The notes under the pieces were generated by a model. That model was not told the origin of the DNA, ran no database searches, and saw nothing but the letters and a program-made list of their open reading frames with translations. DNA of 64,000 nucleotides from Volvariella volvacea V23 (Eukaryota > Basidiomycota > Agaricomycetes > Agaricales > Pluteaceae): NCBI GenBank assembly GCA_000349905.1, contig KB722740.1, forward strand, positions 873,043-937,042, read 5' to 3'. Below, one piece after another: positions 36,956 to 49,444 of this stretch (the stretch's first letter is position 1; each line of letters opens with the position of its first letter). Position numbers and translations under genes: made by a program.

Positions 36956-39900
36956 ATGGAGGAGGCTCTGGCAAAGATCAGGTCGCAGACTTCATCCTCT
37001 TTAGAACACCAGAAAGTCCCAGCTACTCTTTTGCTTGCTCTCGAGACAACATTGAAGGAGCAAAATGCTGAACAGACACCAACTGCATATTTTGCTACCT
37101 TGATGACCACCTTGGATGGAACGATGCAGAGGGGGGATGTAGGCCTTGAGGAGGCCGACATCCTACCTGCAGAACTGTACCTACTTGCTCTCGTTGCCCC
37201 CTTCGTCCCACCACCAGTTATTCGCACCAATCTCCAGACCATGCTATCACTAACGGCTGGCCTTTTCTCCCCTGCGCAAGCACGTGCTCCCCCCTTGCGC
37301 TCCCTACTTTCAATTTACCAAGCAATCTTCCAAGCCTTGGATCGTTCACAGCTTGACGCTCAAGGTATACGACAATCGTTCGCCACAGTCCTGCAACTGT
37401 GTATCGACCACCGTCCCAAGGTTCGCAAAAAAGCCACTGAAGTAGTCCACCAGCTCTTGAGAAATCCCTCTCCACCATTGGTGTATCATCCCTATGCCGA
37501 TAGGGTGGCAGATTATTCCATAGCCGTCCTGTCGAGCGTAAATGAAGGCCCATTTGCAAAATCTAAAGACAAGGGCGCCGACAATTTCGGTGCGGAGGCC
37601 GCACTTCATTTATTAAGTTTCCTACGCCCTATCCTACTCAATTTACCTGCCAAAGTGAGTCTTGCTGATCAAGAGAAGGCATCCACCTCACAACAATAAC
37701 AGAAATTGCCGCCTCTCATCAATCTACTACTCCCTCTTTCTCATCTCGGCAATTCCTATCTGACGCAGTTCTCGTACAACGTGTTGTCCGATTTGTTCAG
37801 GTTGCAAGCGGAAAGCTCGCTGGACGGTGCTGGAGAGCGTATCACTGACATATTACAAGTCGTGCTTTCAGCACCCCCTGCCAAATCCGATTCTACCATC
37901 TCCCCTGCATGGGTGGGAGTCCTTGGTAGCGCTATGCAAGCCTATAAGCACGTGGATTCAGAGGAGTGCAATAGATCCCTACTCAGGGTATGGAAGTCTG
38001 TATGGCCATTTCTCGAATCGTCGGATGCAAAAACACGAATAGCAGCAGCAGAGAGTCTGGAAAAGCTGGGTACTTGTGTTGCCCCCTCCCATGTGATGCC
38101 CGTTCGAGGCTCTCATGTTGATCACTCGGCTTTGAGCAAAATAGTCCGTCAACTTCTTGATGCGTTGGGCTCGCTGGCGTATGCCCATGCAATCCCTGAG
38201 TTGCTCGTGGTCGCCGCTGCGTTAATCAAGGGTCTACGATTCCGGGAAAATCGCGATGCTCCGACTGCTGCAGAACTTTTCCTTCTACCAATCGTTGAGC
38301 ATATAGGAGAACTTCGGATTCAAAAAGGCTTCGAGCACAAGGAAGTCGTTGATGAGACCCTTAGTGTTGCCATGCAAATCATGGGCCCCGAGGTAGTGCT
38401 TCGCGTGCTGCCCCTCAACTTGGACACAATGGAAAGGTAACACGGTTCAAGTACACATGCAAGTGATCCCCGCTGAATATTCTTCAGACAAGCCGGCCTC
38501 GAGCCCCGGGCATTCCTCCTTCCGTTGCTCGCTAAGCCGCATCCTTCTCCACTCTCCCACTTCGTGTCTTATTTCGTTCCACTAAGCGAGAGGATGTTTG
38601 ATGCTCAACAAAAGGCAGAAGCAGATGGGCGTGCGTCAGAGGCCAAGGTGTGGGAAGTGTTAATCACACAGATTTGGTCTGGACTGTCAGGCTACTGCCA
38701 CGGTACCCGGGATTTGAAGCAGGTAAGCTCATAGCTTGAGGCAACTCTGGATTCCACTCATGATCCATAGACCCTCACACCAGCGTTTGCCCAAGTCCTC
38801 TCGCAGCTACTATATTCTCAACCAAATTTGCGACCCGCAGTGCTCAAGGCGCTGAAGCTCCTTGTAGACTCCAATGCTGCACTTGCCGCCAAGCCAGTGC
38901 CCTCCGACGATGACTACATCACGTCCTCAGAAGCTGCAGCCAATATAGACTTCCTTCGTACACAAGCTGAAAGCTGGCTCGCGATATTGTTTAACGTGTT
39001 TAGCACCGTGGGCAACGATAACAGAGCGGTGGTGGGCAATGTTATAGCTGCTTGGATATCCATCGCTGGAGACCAGGTAAGTGTGCTGATCCTCGTTTTT
39101 TGACGAGAATTAATGTTTCTCCAGGAGGTGGAAAAGGCCTTTACAAAGGTTCTCAGCTTATTCAAGGCTAATCTTGAGAAGTCGCCCAAATCCACGCATA
39201 GCAGCGAAGACAATAATACTATTAGCGTTGCAGCTATGACACAGGACATCTTAATAATCGCCTTGCCATACCTTTCTCCCTCAAGTGCTGAAGATCTGTT
39301 CAGAGTCTGCTTATCCCGATCGGTTCTCGCTGCTAAAGATAATGGCGTACAAAAACGAGGTTACAAAATTTTGGCTAAGCTGGTAGAATCAAACAAGATC
39401 TCCCCCGATGCTTTGACTATCCTCAAGCAACTTGACGATTTGCTTGATGGCATGTCACCTGCGGCAAAAAAGGTACTGTTAATACATTGTATGACTAGCA
39501 TATCACTTGAGCCTTTCCCAGGATCGTTTTTTCCTCCTTTCTGCTCTGGTCGCCACAATACCCAGTACATCTCTCCACGTAATACCCTCGCTGATTCCTG
39601 AGGCAGTCCTGGGAACAAAGGAGCCTTCAGAGAAGGCTCGCGTCGCAGCATTCGATTTAGTTGTTGCTATGGGGAAGAAAATGAATGAGGGGGGTATCGT
39701 GAAAAAATCCCTCGTGGATGGCATGGACCATGATGGTGCAGAAGATGGTAAGCGACTTCTACAGCTAGATGTGTAGATTTCTTGACTATCTCACTTGCAA
39801 GTATCTGCAAATATCGTGGAATTCATGACTATGGTTGCTGGCGGGCTCGCTGGTGCCAGCCCTCATATGATCAGTGCAACAGTGACTGCTCTAGCGAGGC

Positions 39901-41145
39901 TTGTTTTCGAGTTTAAAGGTCGGGAAAGCATCCATTCAGCGGTATTAGGCTATTGACAGCGGGGTGCCCAGATATCATACCTGATGAAACACACGGTGAA
40001 ATGATCATGACGATGCTAGTATTCCTCGATTCTGCAAACCGAGAAATTGTAAAATCGACGCTGGGCTTTATCAAGTTGGCGGTACACATACTCAGGATCG
40101 AGCTTCTACAACCACATTTGGAACAGCTAGTTTTGGCGCTCTTGAAATGGGCTCATGATCATAAGAACCATTTCAAAGAGAAGGTGCGATATATATTTGA
40201 ACGCATGATCAGGCGATTCGGGTGGGATGCAGTACATGCATGTGCGGAAGGGGAGCAAGCGGTGAAGTTCCTTCTGAATATTAAAAAGCGTAAGGATCGC
40301 GCCAAGCGGAAGAAGGCCGCTGCTGGTGAGAATCCCGAAGTGAGTCTCCCGCTCTTTCGTCCCAGTGGCTCACTAATGTCAAAACAGATCCATAACAGTA
40401 GGCCTGCTACTGGTGATGCATTTGAAGATGTCCTATATGGCAGCGAAAGTGAAGCGGATAACGATAATGAAGAAGGCGAATCGGTACAACACAATAGAAA
40501 GCGAAGGTCAATGCAGGGGGTTAGGTTAAGAACAGATGATGATGAACCAATTGATCTACTTCAAGGAATGGCATCTCGTATCACAAGTTCGTTCCTCTTC
40601 TTTCCAGAATCCAGAGAGCTTGACTCACGCATTTGTTGCTTAGCCTTCTCGAAGGTTTCAAGGCGGCAACCAGGACAGGATGCTACCTACTTCAAGACAG
40701 ACGAAGACGGTGGGAAAATGATCATTGAGGAGGATGAAGAGATTGACAACGCGGAGGAGGATGTAGAAGGGAACGCGTACAAAGAGGCGTTGACGTCTGT
40801 TGATGGGTTTACACGGGGTCCCAATGGCCGTATCAAGTTCAACAAGGACACGAAGAAACGACGAAGAGAGCTTGAAGAGGAAGAAGATGTTGAGATGGAG
40901 GATCTGACAGCAACTCTTCCATCACCAAAGCACAGAAAAACACAACCAAAGCCTGGGCATGAATTCAGAGCAAAAGTAAGCAAGAACTGAGTTGCTGCAT
41001 TGGTGGGTGTTGCTAACCATTTCAATAGAAAGCAGGCGGAGACATCAAGAAGGGTGGTGTGGATCCCTACGCCTATGTCACACTGTCTCAAGCCGCAAAG
41101 ACTAAAGGTCGACGTAACCGCATAGGCATTGCAGGAAAGCGATAA
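36956..41145 (+). CDS. rrp12: Ribosomal RNA processing protein RRP12
   Basis: Large HEAT-repeat protein needed for nuclear export and maturation of both ribosomal subunits, acting with pre-40S and pre-60S particles. Exons: 36956-37654, 37703-38436, 38488-38722, 38771-39076, 39125-39472, 39521-39747, 39802-39918, 39972-40339, about 40388-40975 and 41029-41145. The N-terminal two thirds is repeated helical pairs (e.g. LPPLINLLLPLSHLG, KRGYKILAKLVESNK). NUC173-like features include HKNHFKEKVRYIFERMIRR and a basic KKRKDRAKRKK. The C-tail is acidic then basic (EEDEEIDNAEEDVEG, KKRRRELEEEEDVEMED) and ends with the family-typical FRAKKAGGDIKKGG and DPYAYV. A 68-nt stretch near 40587-40654 inside the penultimate exon looks intron-like but does not keep frame, so that junction is uncertain. 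Confidence 0.95.
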
Positions 41146-41212
41146 AACATATGCGTTGTTGTATATATACTTGTTCACTTCTCTTCCACTCTCTATCGTG
41201 TGCCACTTTCGA

Positions 41213-42188
41213 TCAGCCATACAAATTTTGATTAGGTGGAGCACCAAATAACCCATGACCCCAACTACCTGGTTGCGTCCAGGAAACCTGATCGATTCCA
41301 AGGACCTTGGATGTCACTGCTGCGAGTAAGTGCGCATCTGCTCTGTTGTCACCCTCGAGGGTGTAGTGTACCAGCGCAATAGTTGGTATGGACCACCCCT
41401 CTGGTAGCGATGATAGGATGCGCCGAGTTAACCCACCCCCAGGGATGAAGGGAATAAAGGGCCCCTCCTTCCCACCCAACTGCTGAGGAACTGGTGAACG
41501 GTAGATGGGAAGAGATTCCAACCGCAGTAGCGGAGTGTTTTCAAGGGTGCTTGATACATTGGGTCGGATATAATACGTGGGTACACTGTACCAGAGTGAA
41601 TCAGATGTCCTAGGAAGGCGGATTAAGGCACATACAACATCTGATCATCCGACCTGTCTGTAGCCTCCAGGCCAGACAGAATGAGGACTGCTGAGAACGC
41701 GTAGTTGGATATAAAGTTGATGAGTGCGTCAACGAATTGTTGCTTGCGAGCCTATGCCGAATATGTCAAGGACAGCAGGACTAGTTGTATATGCGCGCAC
41801 TTTGAGCACAGGGGACCGTTGTTGGAGTACTAGAAAGTCAGAACTTGGACTACCATACACTTTGTTTGCTAGGTGGTTAGTGTCGAGATTGCTGTATAGG
41901 GAATGCCTACTCACGCTCCAAAGGGGTGGTAATACCAGGTGCATTATCCTCCCGTCCAGCAACGACGGGAATGAAATAATCGGGCTCAAATACGCCTAAT
42001 CTCTGAAGCGATAGGGAAGCAATTAAGAGATCGGCCGCTAACTGGGAAACATTGGCAGTTGAAACAACAGGCTGGAGAAGGGGGTCAGTCAAAATTAGTG
42101 GACATGAAAGGACGGAAAAGATGCGAACTATGATGAGGATCCTACTGGAGAGCTGGACCTGCTGGTTCGTGGGGCGGAAGAATGCCAT
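41213..42188 (-). CDS. Proteasome assembly chaperone 2 (PAC2/Add66)
   Basis: With PAC1 forms a heterodimer that scaffolds assembly of the 20S proteasome alpha ring in the cytosol. ATG 42188 (MAFFRPTNQQ), then an intron to PVVSTANVSQLAADLLIASL, the most conserved block of the family. It is followed by LQRLGVFEPDYFIPVVAGRE, the VYGSPSSDFLVLQQRSPVLK strand, ARKQQFVDALINFISNYAF and VLILSGLEATDRSD. The last exon (41521-41213) carries GGGLTRRILSSLPE and IPTIALVHYTLEGDNRADAH, matching the C-terminal alpha/beta domain. Length about 275 residues, as usual. It converges with RRP12 (67 bp between stops). Confidence 0.9.
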
Positions 42189-42497
42189 GCTATTGGTTCC
42201 ACAGGCTGCGAGGTTGCGTCTTCTGATTACACTCGTAAACAAATTGTGACCAAGACCCGTGGTTCATCAAGCAAATCTACATTTACATCTGTCTGCAGGC
42301 TTTTGTGGCATATTTATGCGCCAGAATGAAGGCAGATTGATCTGACAACAAAGACCAGTTGCAGCTTCTGCGACCAACCATATAGAATGCGAGTCAAGAT
42401 AAAATACAACCAAGGAACGATGCTTCGCTCAATGATCTCACTACAAAAACGCCCTGTTGTTAGCGCCTATGGCAGCACAAACTCTGTTGGTATCTAA
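42189..42497. other. Spacer between tandem minus-strand genes
   Basis: About 310 bp between the PAC2 start and the ETF-alpha stop. It holds the PAC2 promoter and ETF-alpha 3' sequence. No other feature seen. Confidence 0.45.
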
Positions 42498-43651
42498 TTA
42501 CTGCTTCAGCTTCTCTATAAGCTCGGGCACTACATCATATAGATCGGCAACCAAGCCAATATCGGCCACCTGGAAGATGGGTGCATCGGGATCCTATGCA
42601 ACTCAATGCCGGTACATAGACATCACAGACAGATAGACTCACTTTGTTGACGGCGACAATTAATTTCGAATCCTTCATACCAGCCAAGTGCTGAATGGCA
42701 CCAGATATTCCTAGTGCCATGTACAATTCGGGAGCCACCACCTTTCCTGTCTGTCCTACTTGCAAAGAATTGTCCGCATAGCCGGCATCCACGGCAGCGC
42801 GGGAGGCACCAACTGCTGCACCGAGCACATCCGCCAAGGGATACAAGGTCTCGGCAAAGGTGTCCGCGTTTTTGAGAGCACGCCCTCCGGAAACCACTCT
42901 ACTTGCTACACCCAGGTCAGGTCGGTCGGATTTAGTCAGAGTGGTCTTGAGGTGAACCGTAGGTGGGTCTGCAACTTCAACCGGGTCTACTTTCATGGCC
43001 TCTGCCTCTGCACCATCGTGTGCTTGAGCAGCGGAAAAAGCGGTGGACCTGACGGTGAAGAATTTGATTGGGACAGAGGACGGAGCGCGGACAGTCGCAA
43101 TAGCATTGCCTGCATAGATGGGTCGGGTGAAAGTTGTAGCGTTTGATGCAGAATCATGGTCGACAGCTGTGATGTCAGAGACAGCAGGAACATCCAGCCT
43201 GGCTGCGACGCGAGGAAGGACGGACTTGGCGGAAGAGGATGTCGATGAGACGACATGTGTGTATGGGGCTGAATCGGAGAGCAACTTTTCGAACAAAGGG
43301 GTGAGGGTTTCGGGAAGGACGTGCTCATAACTCGGAGAGGCGGAGTGGACGACTGTGTTTACGCCCTTCAATCTTGGAGGGAAAGGATTGACTAAAAAGC
43401 AATGGCGAATAAAGGGAGACATACTTTCTGGCATCCTTGACTGCGGTGTCGACATGTTCCGAGGTGCCGACGACCAGTGCAGAGACCTGGCCGCCTAGTT
43501 GTTGTGCAGCGGTGAGGGCAGAGAGGGAGCCCGAGTCGAGAACGCCGAGCTTGTGTTCCAAGAAGACGAGTGCGTGGGGCGAGGGAGCGGTGGCGTATGC
43601 ACGGGTGAATGGCCTGTACAGGGCGGGGAGGGGACGGAGGGAAGGCAGCAT
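42498..43651 (-). CDS. etfa: Electron transfer flavoprotein, alpha subunit
   Basis: Mitochondrial matrix FAD protein; with ETF-beta it accepts electrons from acyl-CoA and other dehydrogenases and passes them to ETF-QO. Exons 43651-43425, 43372-42643 and 42593-42498 sum to 1053 nt (350 residues), normal for the family. The N-terminus [20 protein letters not shown] is a presequence. Domain I contains [20 protein letters not shown]. The C-terminal FAD domain shows [44 protein letters not shown] and, across intron 2, [20 protein letters not shown], the classic FAD-binding signature. It is head to head with PEX5, 178 bp apart. Confidence 0.96.
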
Positions 43652-43829
43652 TGGTGGTCGGAGGAGGCAGAGGAATAAATTTACGCTAAATTGTTCAGTA
43701 ATATTGCAGCCGGATCTGGCGTTACCTCGGCAAATGTCATACCCGAAAGCGGGAGACCGCAATTATCAGCAAATTCCCGTCCTGCTCTTCCAGCTCCATC
43801 GTCCAGCCCACGCCCTCGAATTACACCCA
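43652..43829. promoter_or_regulatory. Bidirectional promoter, ETF-alpha / PEX5, with CCTCGG
   Basis: 178 bp between divergent start codons. A CCTCGG hexamer at 43725-43730 matches the core bound by the fungal fatty-acid regulators FarA/FarB described in Aspergillus. The site is seen; its use here is inferred. One such hexamer in 178 bp on either strand is expected by chance roughly one time in eleven. Confidence 0.4.
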
Positions 43830-46169
43830 ATGTCGTTCCAAAATCTCATCTCTGGCGCTGAGTGTGCAACCCAATCCAACCCATTGTCCCAGATTCTCAA
43901 GCACGCAGATGGCGATCGCAGTCTGCACCAGGTGCGTGTCCCCGCTGCCACCATTCCGTTCCCCAGTTTCAATATGGCTATAGGATCGCATTGCAGGGCC
44001 ATCATCCGCTCGAGTGAGTCTCCCCCGCCTCTGCTCCTTTCTCATCTCATTCTCGAGTCCGCAGCTTCAGCAGCTCGGCGGAGCAGCTGGCCCAGTAGCG
44101 AGTGAACAAGATCTCGCCCTTGCGCGCCAATTCTTCGATGGTGACCAGCAGCCTCGCATCCCCCCGCCTGGCTTACCCATGGAGCATCCCGCATTCATGA
44201 TGCCTGCCCCAGGACAAGCAGGGACTTCCAGCGGCATGAGGATAGGGTGTGAGTGGGTCATGGATCACCCAAAGTCCCAAGCCATGGAGCGACATGCCGA
44301 TTCGCCATCCTCTTGGGGTGCCGAATTCGACAATGCGCGTGCACTGTCTCCGGCTACTCCCTCCCCCCAGCAGGCTTTGGGCAATGCATGTGAGTGAATC
44401 CGCTTCTGACAGCATCACTCTAACGGTTCGTAGATAATCACGCGCGGGTTGCATCCATGCCGCATATGTACGGAGCGTTGTCGATGGGTCCTTATGCATC
44501 AACGTTCCTTGGCCATAATACCACTTTTGTCCAAGATAAAGGGAAAGGCAAGAACAGAGAGGCGGACTTTGAGGCTGCTTTTGCCCAGGTCCTGTCCGAA
44601 GAAGCCCAAATCGGTCGGTCGGAGGGCGATCAAGCCGTTGAGGAGATAGAAGCAGCTTTGAAGCGTACGACTCTCGACTCCAAGGAGGAGGTCGCCACTC
44701 AAGGCGATGCAACAGAGTATGTCATTTGATCAACAAATCAAAAAGGCTTAACGCTCAAATGCAGGCTTTGGGATATCCATAGTCAACCTCCAGCTTCAAA
44801 AGAGGAGCTTGCTCGATGGGAGGCTGATTTCAACCAATTAATGACTGCAAACCGTGAAGAGTTGCAGACAGACTATGGTGTCGCGATGCAGCAGGCATGG
44901 GATAGCGGCCTTGGTGATTTTCAAGAGGGGGATATGGGTCAAAGCACGTTAAAGTTTGACCCTAACGGAATTCCTATCCTAGGACCATATGTATTTGGTT
45001 CGTCTTTTGCTACTTGTCGATATAATCTCGATTGATCTCCGTTTTAGAGGCCAAAAATAAATATTTAAACCAAAAACCTCAATCGTCCTTGCTCGCTAGT
45101 GCTAAAGCCCTCCTTGAACAAAATGGGTCTCTCTCTGAAGCCGCTCTGATGTTGGAGGCTGCCATTCAACAAGGCGAGCTCGGTGAAGGTGGTTATGAAA
45201 CCTGGATATTGCTAGGGGAGACTAGGAATATGGATGAACGAGAAGAGGCTGGAATGCGGGCATTAGCAGAAGGAGTCAAGAGAGCGGAAGAAGGGGGCAC
45301 ACCTGGGCCTGGCATGTTGGTAAGTGACTGTGTATCTTTGGTTCTGGTTTTCTACAACACATCTCCAGTCACTTTCAATTTCCTACACAAATGAATCCTA
45401 TGAACGGGCTTCTTATACCACCCTCGTGCGGTGGTTACGGGCACGCTACCCTCAACACCCGATTCCAGACGATCTCATCAAAGCGCTACCAACCAGTTCT
45501 GCGTGGCACCTCCACGACCGCATAACCGAGGTCTTCCTAGAGCTCGCCCGTAACCAATACAGTAGGGGCATAATAGACCCAGATGTCCAGATTGCCGTTG
45601 GCGTCTTATTCTACACAAATGGCGAGTACGAACGTGCAAAAGATTGTTTTGAAACTGCACTTTCAGAAAGGCCCCATGTAAGAGAAAAACGATCTTCGCT
45701 GCGATGATACCTAATTATCACCCAGGACTACTTGCTATGGAATAGATTGGGATCTTCACTATCCAACGGTAATAAACCCGAGGAGGCGTTGAGTGCCTAT
45801 CGTGAAGCTCTTTCGCTGCGTCCTACCTATACCCGTGCGATATACAATGTTGGCGTTGCCTGTGAGCACAAATACGGCCGTCCTGGTGGCATAGTACTAA
45901 CATGAGCGTAGGTTTGAACATTGGTGCCTATAAAGAAGCGGCAGAGCACTTCCTGAGTGCGCTGGCAATGCAGAAATCCAACGGTGATACGAGTCAATCC
46001 TTATGGTTCACCCTGCGTCGCGCCTTTCTGGCGATGGTGAGACATTTCGTGACATCGCGACTCTCTATTGATGCCATATATTCAGGATCGGGCGGACCTG
46101 GCAGATTTGGCTAGAGTTGACAGCAAAACAGACTTGGATATTTTCAGGAAAGAAGGTTTTGATTTCTAG
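43830..46169 (+). CDS. pex5: Peroxisomal targeting signal 1 receptor PEX5
   Basis: Cycling import receptor that binds PTS1 (SKL-type) proteins in the cytosol and docks at the peroxisomal membrane. The start [20 protein letters not shown] has the conserved N-terminal cysteine used for monoubiquitination and recycling, followed by [16 protein letters not shown] and, over the intron, DRIAGPSS. The disordered N-half has a WxxEF docking motif, SSWGAEF, near 44310, then the helical segment [15 protein letters not shown] second Trp region follows ([19 protein letters not shown]). The C-half is TPR repeats: [98 protein letters not shown]. It ends [11 protein letters not shown]. About ten exons. Confidence 0.96.
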
Positions 46170-46335
46170 AATCTTTGTATGAGTAGTCCAATGGTACCGT
46201 AGTTAAAGCCACTATGTTCTAATACAATGCTGGTCATTGGTTGATTGATGGTGCCGGTCCGGGGAGGATACGGTCATGGGGTGCATTTGAATCAATTACT
46301 TATGGAGAATTCATCTTCCACGACCGGACCAGGGG

Positions 46336-46343
46336 TATATATA
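46336..46343 (+). promoter_or_regulatory. TATA box of the dihydroxyacid dehydratase gene
   Basis: A perfect TATATATA lies 73 bp upstream of the ATG at 46416, in the short (246-bp) spacer after PEX5. Position and context suit a core promoter with a leader of about 40 nt. Confidence 0.5.
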
Positions 46344-46415
46344 GGCAAGATGACTCTGTTACTGTATTATCTCCTTCATTAGCAATCCCTGATTGACTCC
46401 TCATAGTTCTAAGAT

Positions 46416-49342
46416 ATGTCTGAAGGTGTACAAATGTAAGTCGAACCAGGATTTTAATACCTACCCATACCCTAGATATTGACTACTAATCCCTGCCAGC
46501 CACTCCCTGCCTAGCCATGATGCACCTGTGGCAAAACAGTTAAATAAAGTTTCTAGTCAGATTACTCAGAACAAGGCTAGTATTGGCTGATCGAGTGCAC
46601 GGCACGCAACTGACAATCCCTGGTCTATAGATTCGAGGTGGAGCACAAGCGATGTGTGGGTTGAGTTATAGCGCCGATGATTTGATAGATCCCTTACGTT
46701 TGTATCATGACATACAGTGTATGCCGTTGGATTGACCGAGCAGGATATGAACAAGCCGCAGGTTAGTTGCCTAATTCAGATTGAGATGATAGGGCTCGAA
46801 CCTACAATGGTACCTAGATCGGCATTTCACCAGTCTGGTGGGAAGGTACGCAAGTTTTGGTGTTACATTAATTCAACTCCCAACTCCAAAATTTCCGTAG
46901 GAAATCCGTGTAACTCGCACCTTGTGAGTTTTAGCATGGTTCACAAAACTGCTGCGGTTCATTGGCATCCTGTGTTCTAGATGGAACTTGCCCAGCATGT
47001 CAAGGCTGGGTGCAAGCAAGAGGATCTAGTCGGGTTGATTTTCAATACTATTGGTGTTAGGTTCGTTCCCCAGTGTTCACAGTGAGCACAGAATCACAGA
47101 CCAGAACAGCGATGCAATTACAATGGGCACCGATGGTGCGTCACCACCTCTCGTTCTGAGCTTATTTTAATTATAGACAGGGATGCGGTACTCGTTAGTA
47201 TGACTCATAACTAGGAGCAGGCGCCCTGTGACTGATTTTTCACAGCCTTCCGAGCCGCGACATCATTGCAGACTCAATTGAATCTGTGTGTTTTCTATCT
47301 TCTGTCGTGTGTTGGAGATATTAAACGCTACTTCACTCGCCACAGGTGGTAATGGTATGATGTACCCCGCTGCGTCGTGGTGCTGGAGAGACGTTAAATC
47401 TTCTTTATGCCCAAGGCTCAACACTATGATGGTAACATTTCAATCCCTGGATGCGACAAAAACATGCCTGGGTGTTTCATGGCCGCAGCTCGCCATAACA
47501 GGCCCACCATAATTATCTATGGTGGTACAATTCAGCCCGGAGTACGCCATATTGGTAAGGTCTCTGAAAACCAAACGAGAGGAGTGACCCATGCGTCTAA
47601 TCGTCAGATTGCCCTGCCATGGGGTTCAGGAAAGGTGGAACTGTCAATATCTCTGATGCCTTCGAGTCCTATGGTTCGTTTGGACTGGAGTCGCTTCTGT
47701 ACAACTTAGTTTATAATCTTACCGTGTAGGTGCATTTGCTACGGGAAAAATCACTGATGAAGAGCGATTCGATGTCGTCCGCCATGCATGCCCCGGTGCT
47801 GGAGCGTGCGGTGGTATGTACACAGCAAATACCATGAGTGCTGCACTCGAGGTGCTCGGAATGTCCCTCCCTTACTCTTCGAGTACGCCTGCCGCGTATC
47901 CAGGTGGGTGTGTCTCATGGATCTGCGCTCGACTTCTCTGACTTCGAGTGTAGAAAAGGCTCAGGAGTGCTTCAAGGCGGCTCAATATCTTAAGCGCCTT
48001 CTGGAGCTTGATATCAATCCGAAGTGCGTTTCTTTGTCCTGAAAAGCGCACCGAGTTTTACTAAGGGAGTGCTAGAGATATCCTTACTCGCCAATCTTTC
48101 CTGAATGCGATCGCTATTGTAAACGTTCTTGGAGGATCTACCAATGCTGTAAGTTTTTGTGGCTGTCCTTGCATTGACACTTGACCTGATATCACGCCCA
48201 GGTTTTGCACTTCCTAGCTATGGCTCGTGCAGCGGATGTTGAACTCAGCATCGATGATTTCCAAACTATCGCAAACAAGACACCATATCTAGCAGATCTG
48301 AAGTAGGAGTTATTCGGTCCTTTAGGCACTTCGTGACTTACTAGTTCTTTAAACAGACCAACAGGGAAATACTATATGGAAGACCTCCATAAAATTGGGG
48401 GTATTCCTGCCCTCGTAAAATACTTGCTCAAACACACCGACCTCATCGACGGAAGCCAACTCACGGTCACCGGAAGGACTTTGGCAGAAAATTATGAAGA
48501 TGTTCCTGAACTCGAGTTCGAGGGCCAAGACATCGTCAGAAGATTGGACAACCCTATTAAACCTATTGGACATATCACTATCCTCAGGGGAAATTTGGCG
48601 CCTGGAACTGCCGTGGCTAAGATCACTGGTCACGAAGGTTCCAAGTTTGAGGTAGAGAGTGCATCTCTTGTCAGATTTCCAGGTCATCAACACTCACGGT
48701 ATATAGGGGGTAGCCAGGTGTTTTGATAGGTGAAGGCGTTCATTTAACAGTCATATCACTTTACTAACCCATGCTAGTTTAGAGCAGTTCTATCCAGTAC
48801 TCGAAGCTGGCGAAATCAAAGTGGGTACAGTCTTGATATTCCGGTACCAAGGGCCAAAGGGAGCACCCGGAATGCCGGAAATGCTCGGTAGGTGCAGAAG
48901 AGGTCGATTTCGATTTATGCACGAAACTGACATACATTATGGCATCTTCCAGGTCCTACGGGAGCACTCGCTGGCGCGGGTCTGGCAAATTCCACTGCTC
49001 TTATCACAGATGGACGCTTCTCTGGTGCGAGTCGGGGCTTCATTATTGGACACGTAGTTCCAGAAGCCCGCGTAGGGGGACCCATTGCGCTGGTCAAGGA
49101 TGGAGACAAGATTATCATTGACTCAGAAAACCGGACAATCAATTGGCTTGTAGATCCAGAAGAAGAGGCCCGAAGGAAGCAAGATTGGGAGGCATCCAAT
49201 AAAGGGCAGCTCAATGTGAAGCGGGGTATCTTGCTGCGTTATGCTCGCGATGTTGCCGTGAGTTTCAAAATCTCTTGCGACGCTATAATACCAATTGATA
49301 TTTGATGCACAGCCGGCTAGCTTGGGGGCTTATTGTGATTAA
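46416..49342 (+). CDS. ilv3: Dihydroxy-acid dehydratase (Ilv3)
   Basis: Fe-S enzyme converting 2,3-dihydroxy-isovalerate or -methylvalerate to the 2-oxo acids in valine and isoleucine synthesis. More than twelve exons with short introns. Landmarks are [28 protein letters not shown] (first cluster Cys), [33 protein letters not shown] (second), [16 protein letters not shown] (third), [52 protein letters not shown], and the end PASLGAYCD. The three cysteines and the SGASRG loop are intact. The first exon is only MSEGVQI and joins [13 protein letters not shown]; no mitochondrial presequence is seen and there is an in-frame stop just upstream. So either the protein is cytosolic or an upstream exon is missed. 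Confidence 0.96.
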
Positions 49343-49444
49343 AGGTGATGATAAGAAATTAAGTGTGCGATTGTACAGTTTGGATATGCTATGCGCTTCC
49401 TAGTAGCCTTTACTTGATGAAGTTGGATCTACACTTGGTTCGCG

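Noticed and set aside
40687..41301. 204-codon minus-strand frame
   Set aside because: Antisense of the acidic/basic RRP12 tail, giving Ser/Leu runs; a shadow.
46785..46860. tRNA-like T-arm (GTAGG-TTCGAGC-CCTAT on the minus strand)
   Set aside because: A good T-stem and loop exists, but no matching acceptor stem or D-arm is found upstream, and part of the region is a conserved dehydratase exon ([10 protein letters not shown]).
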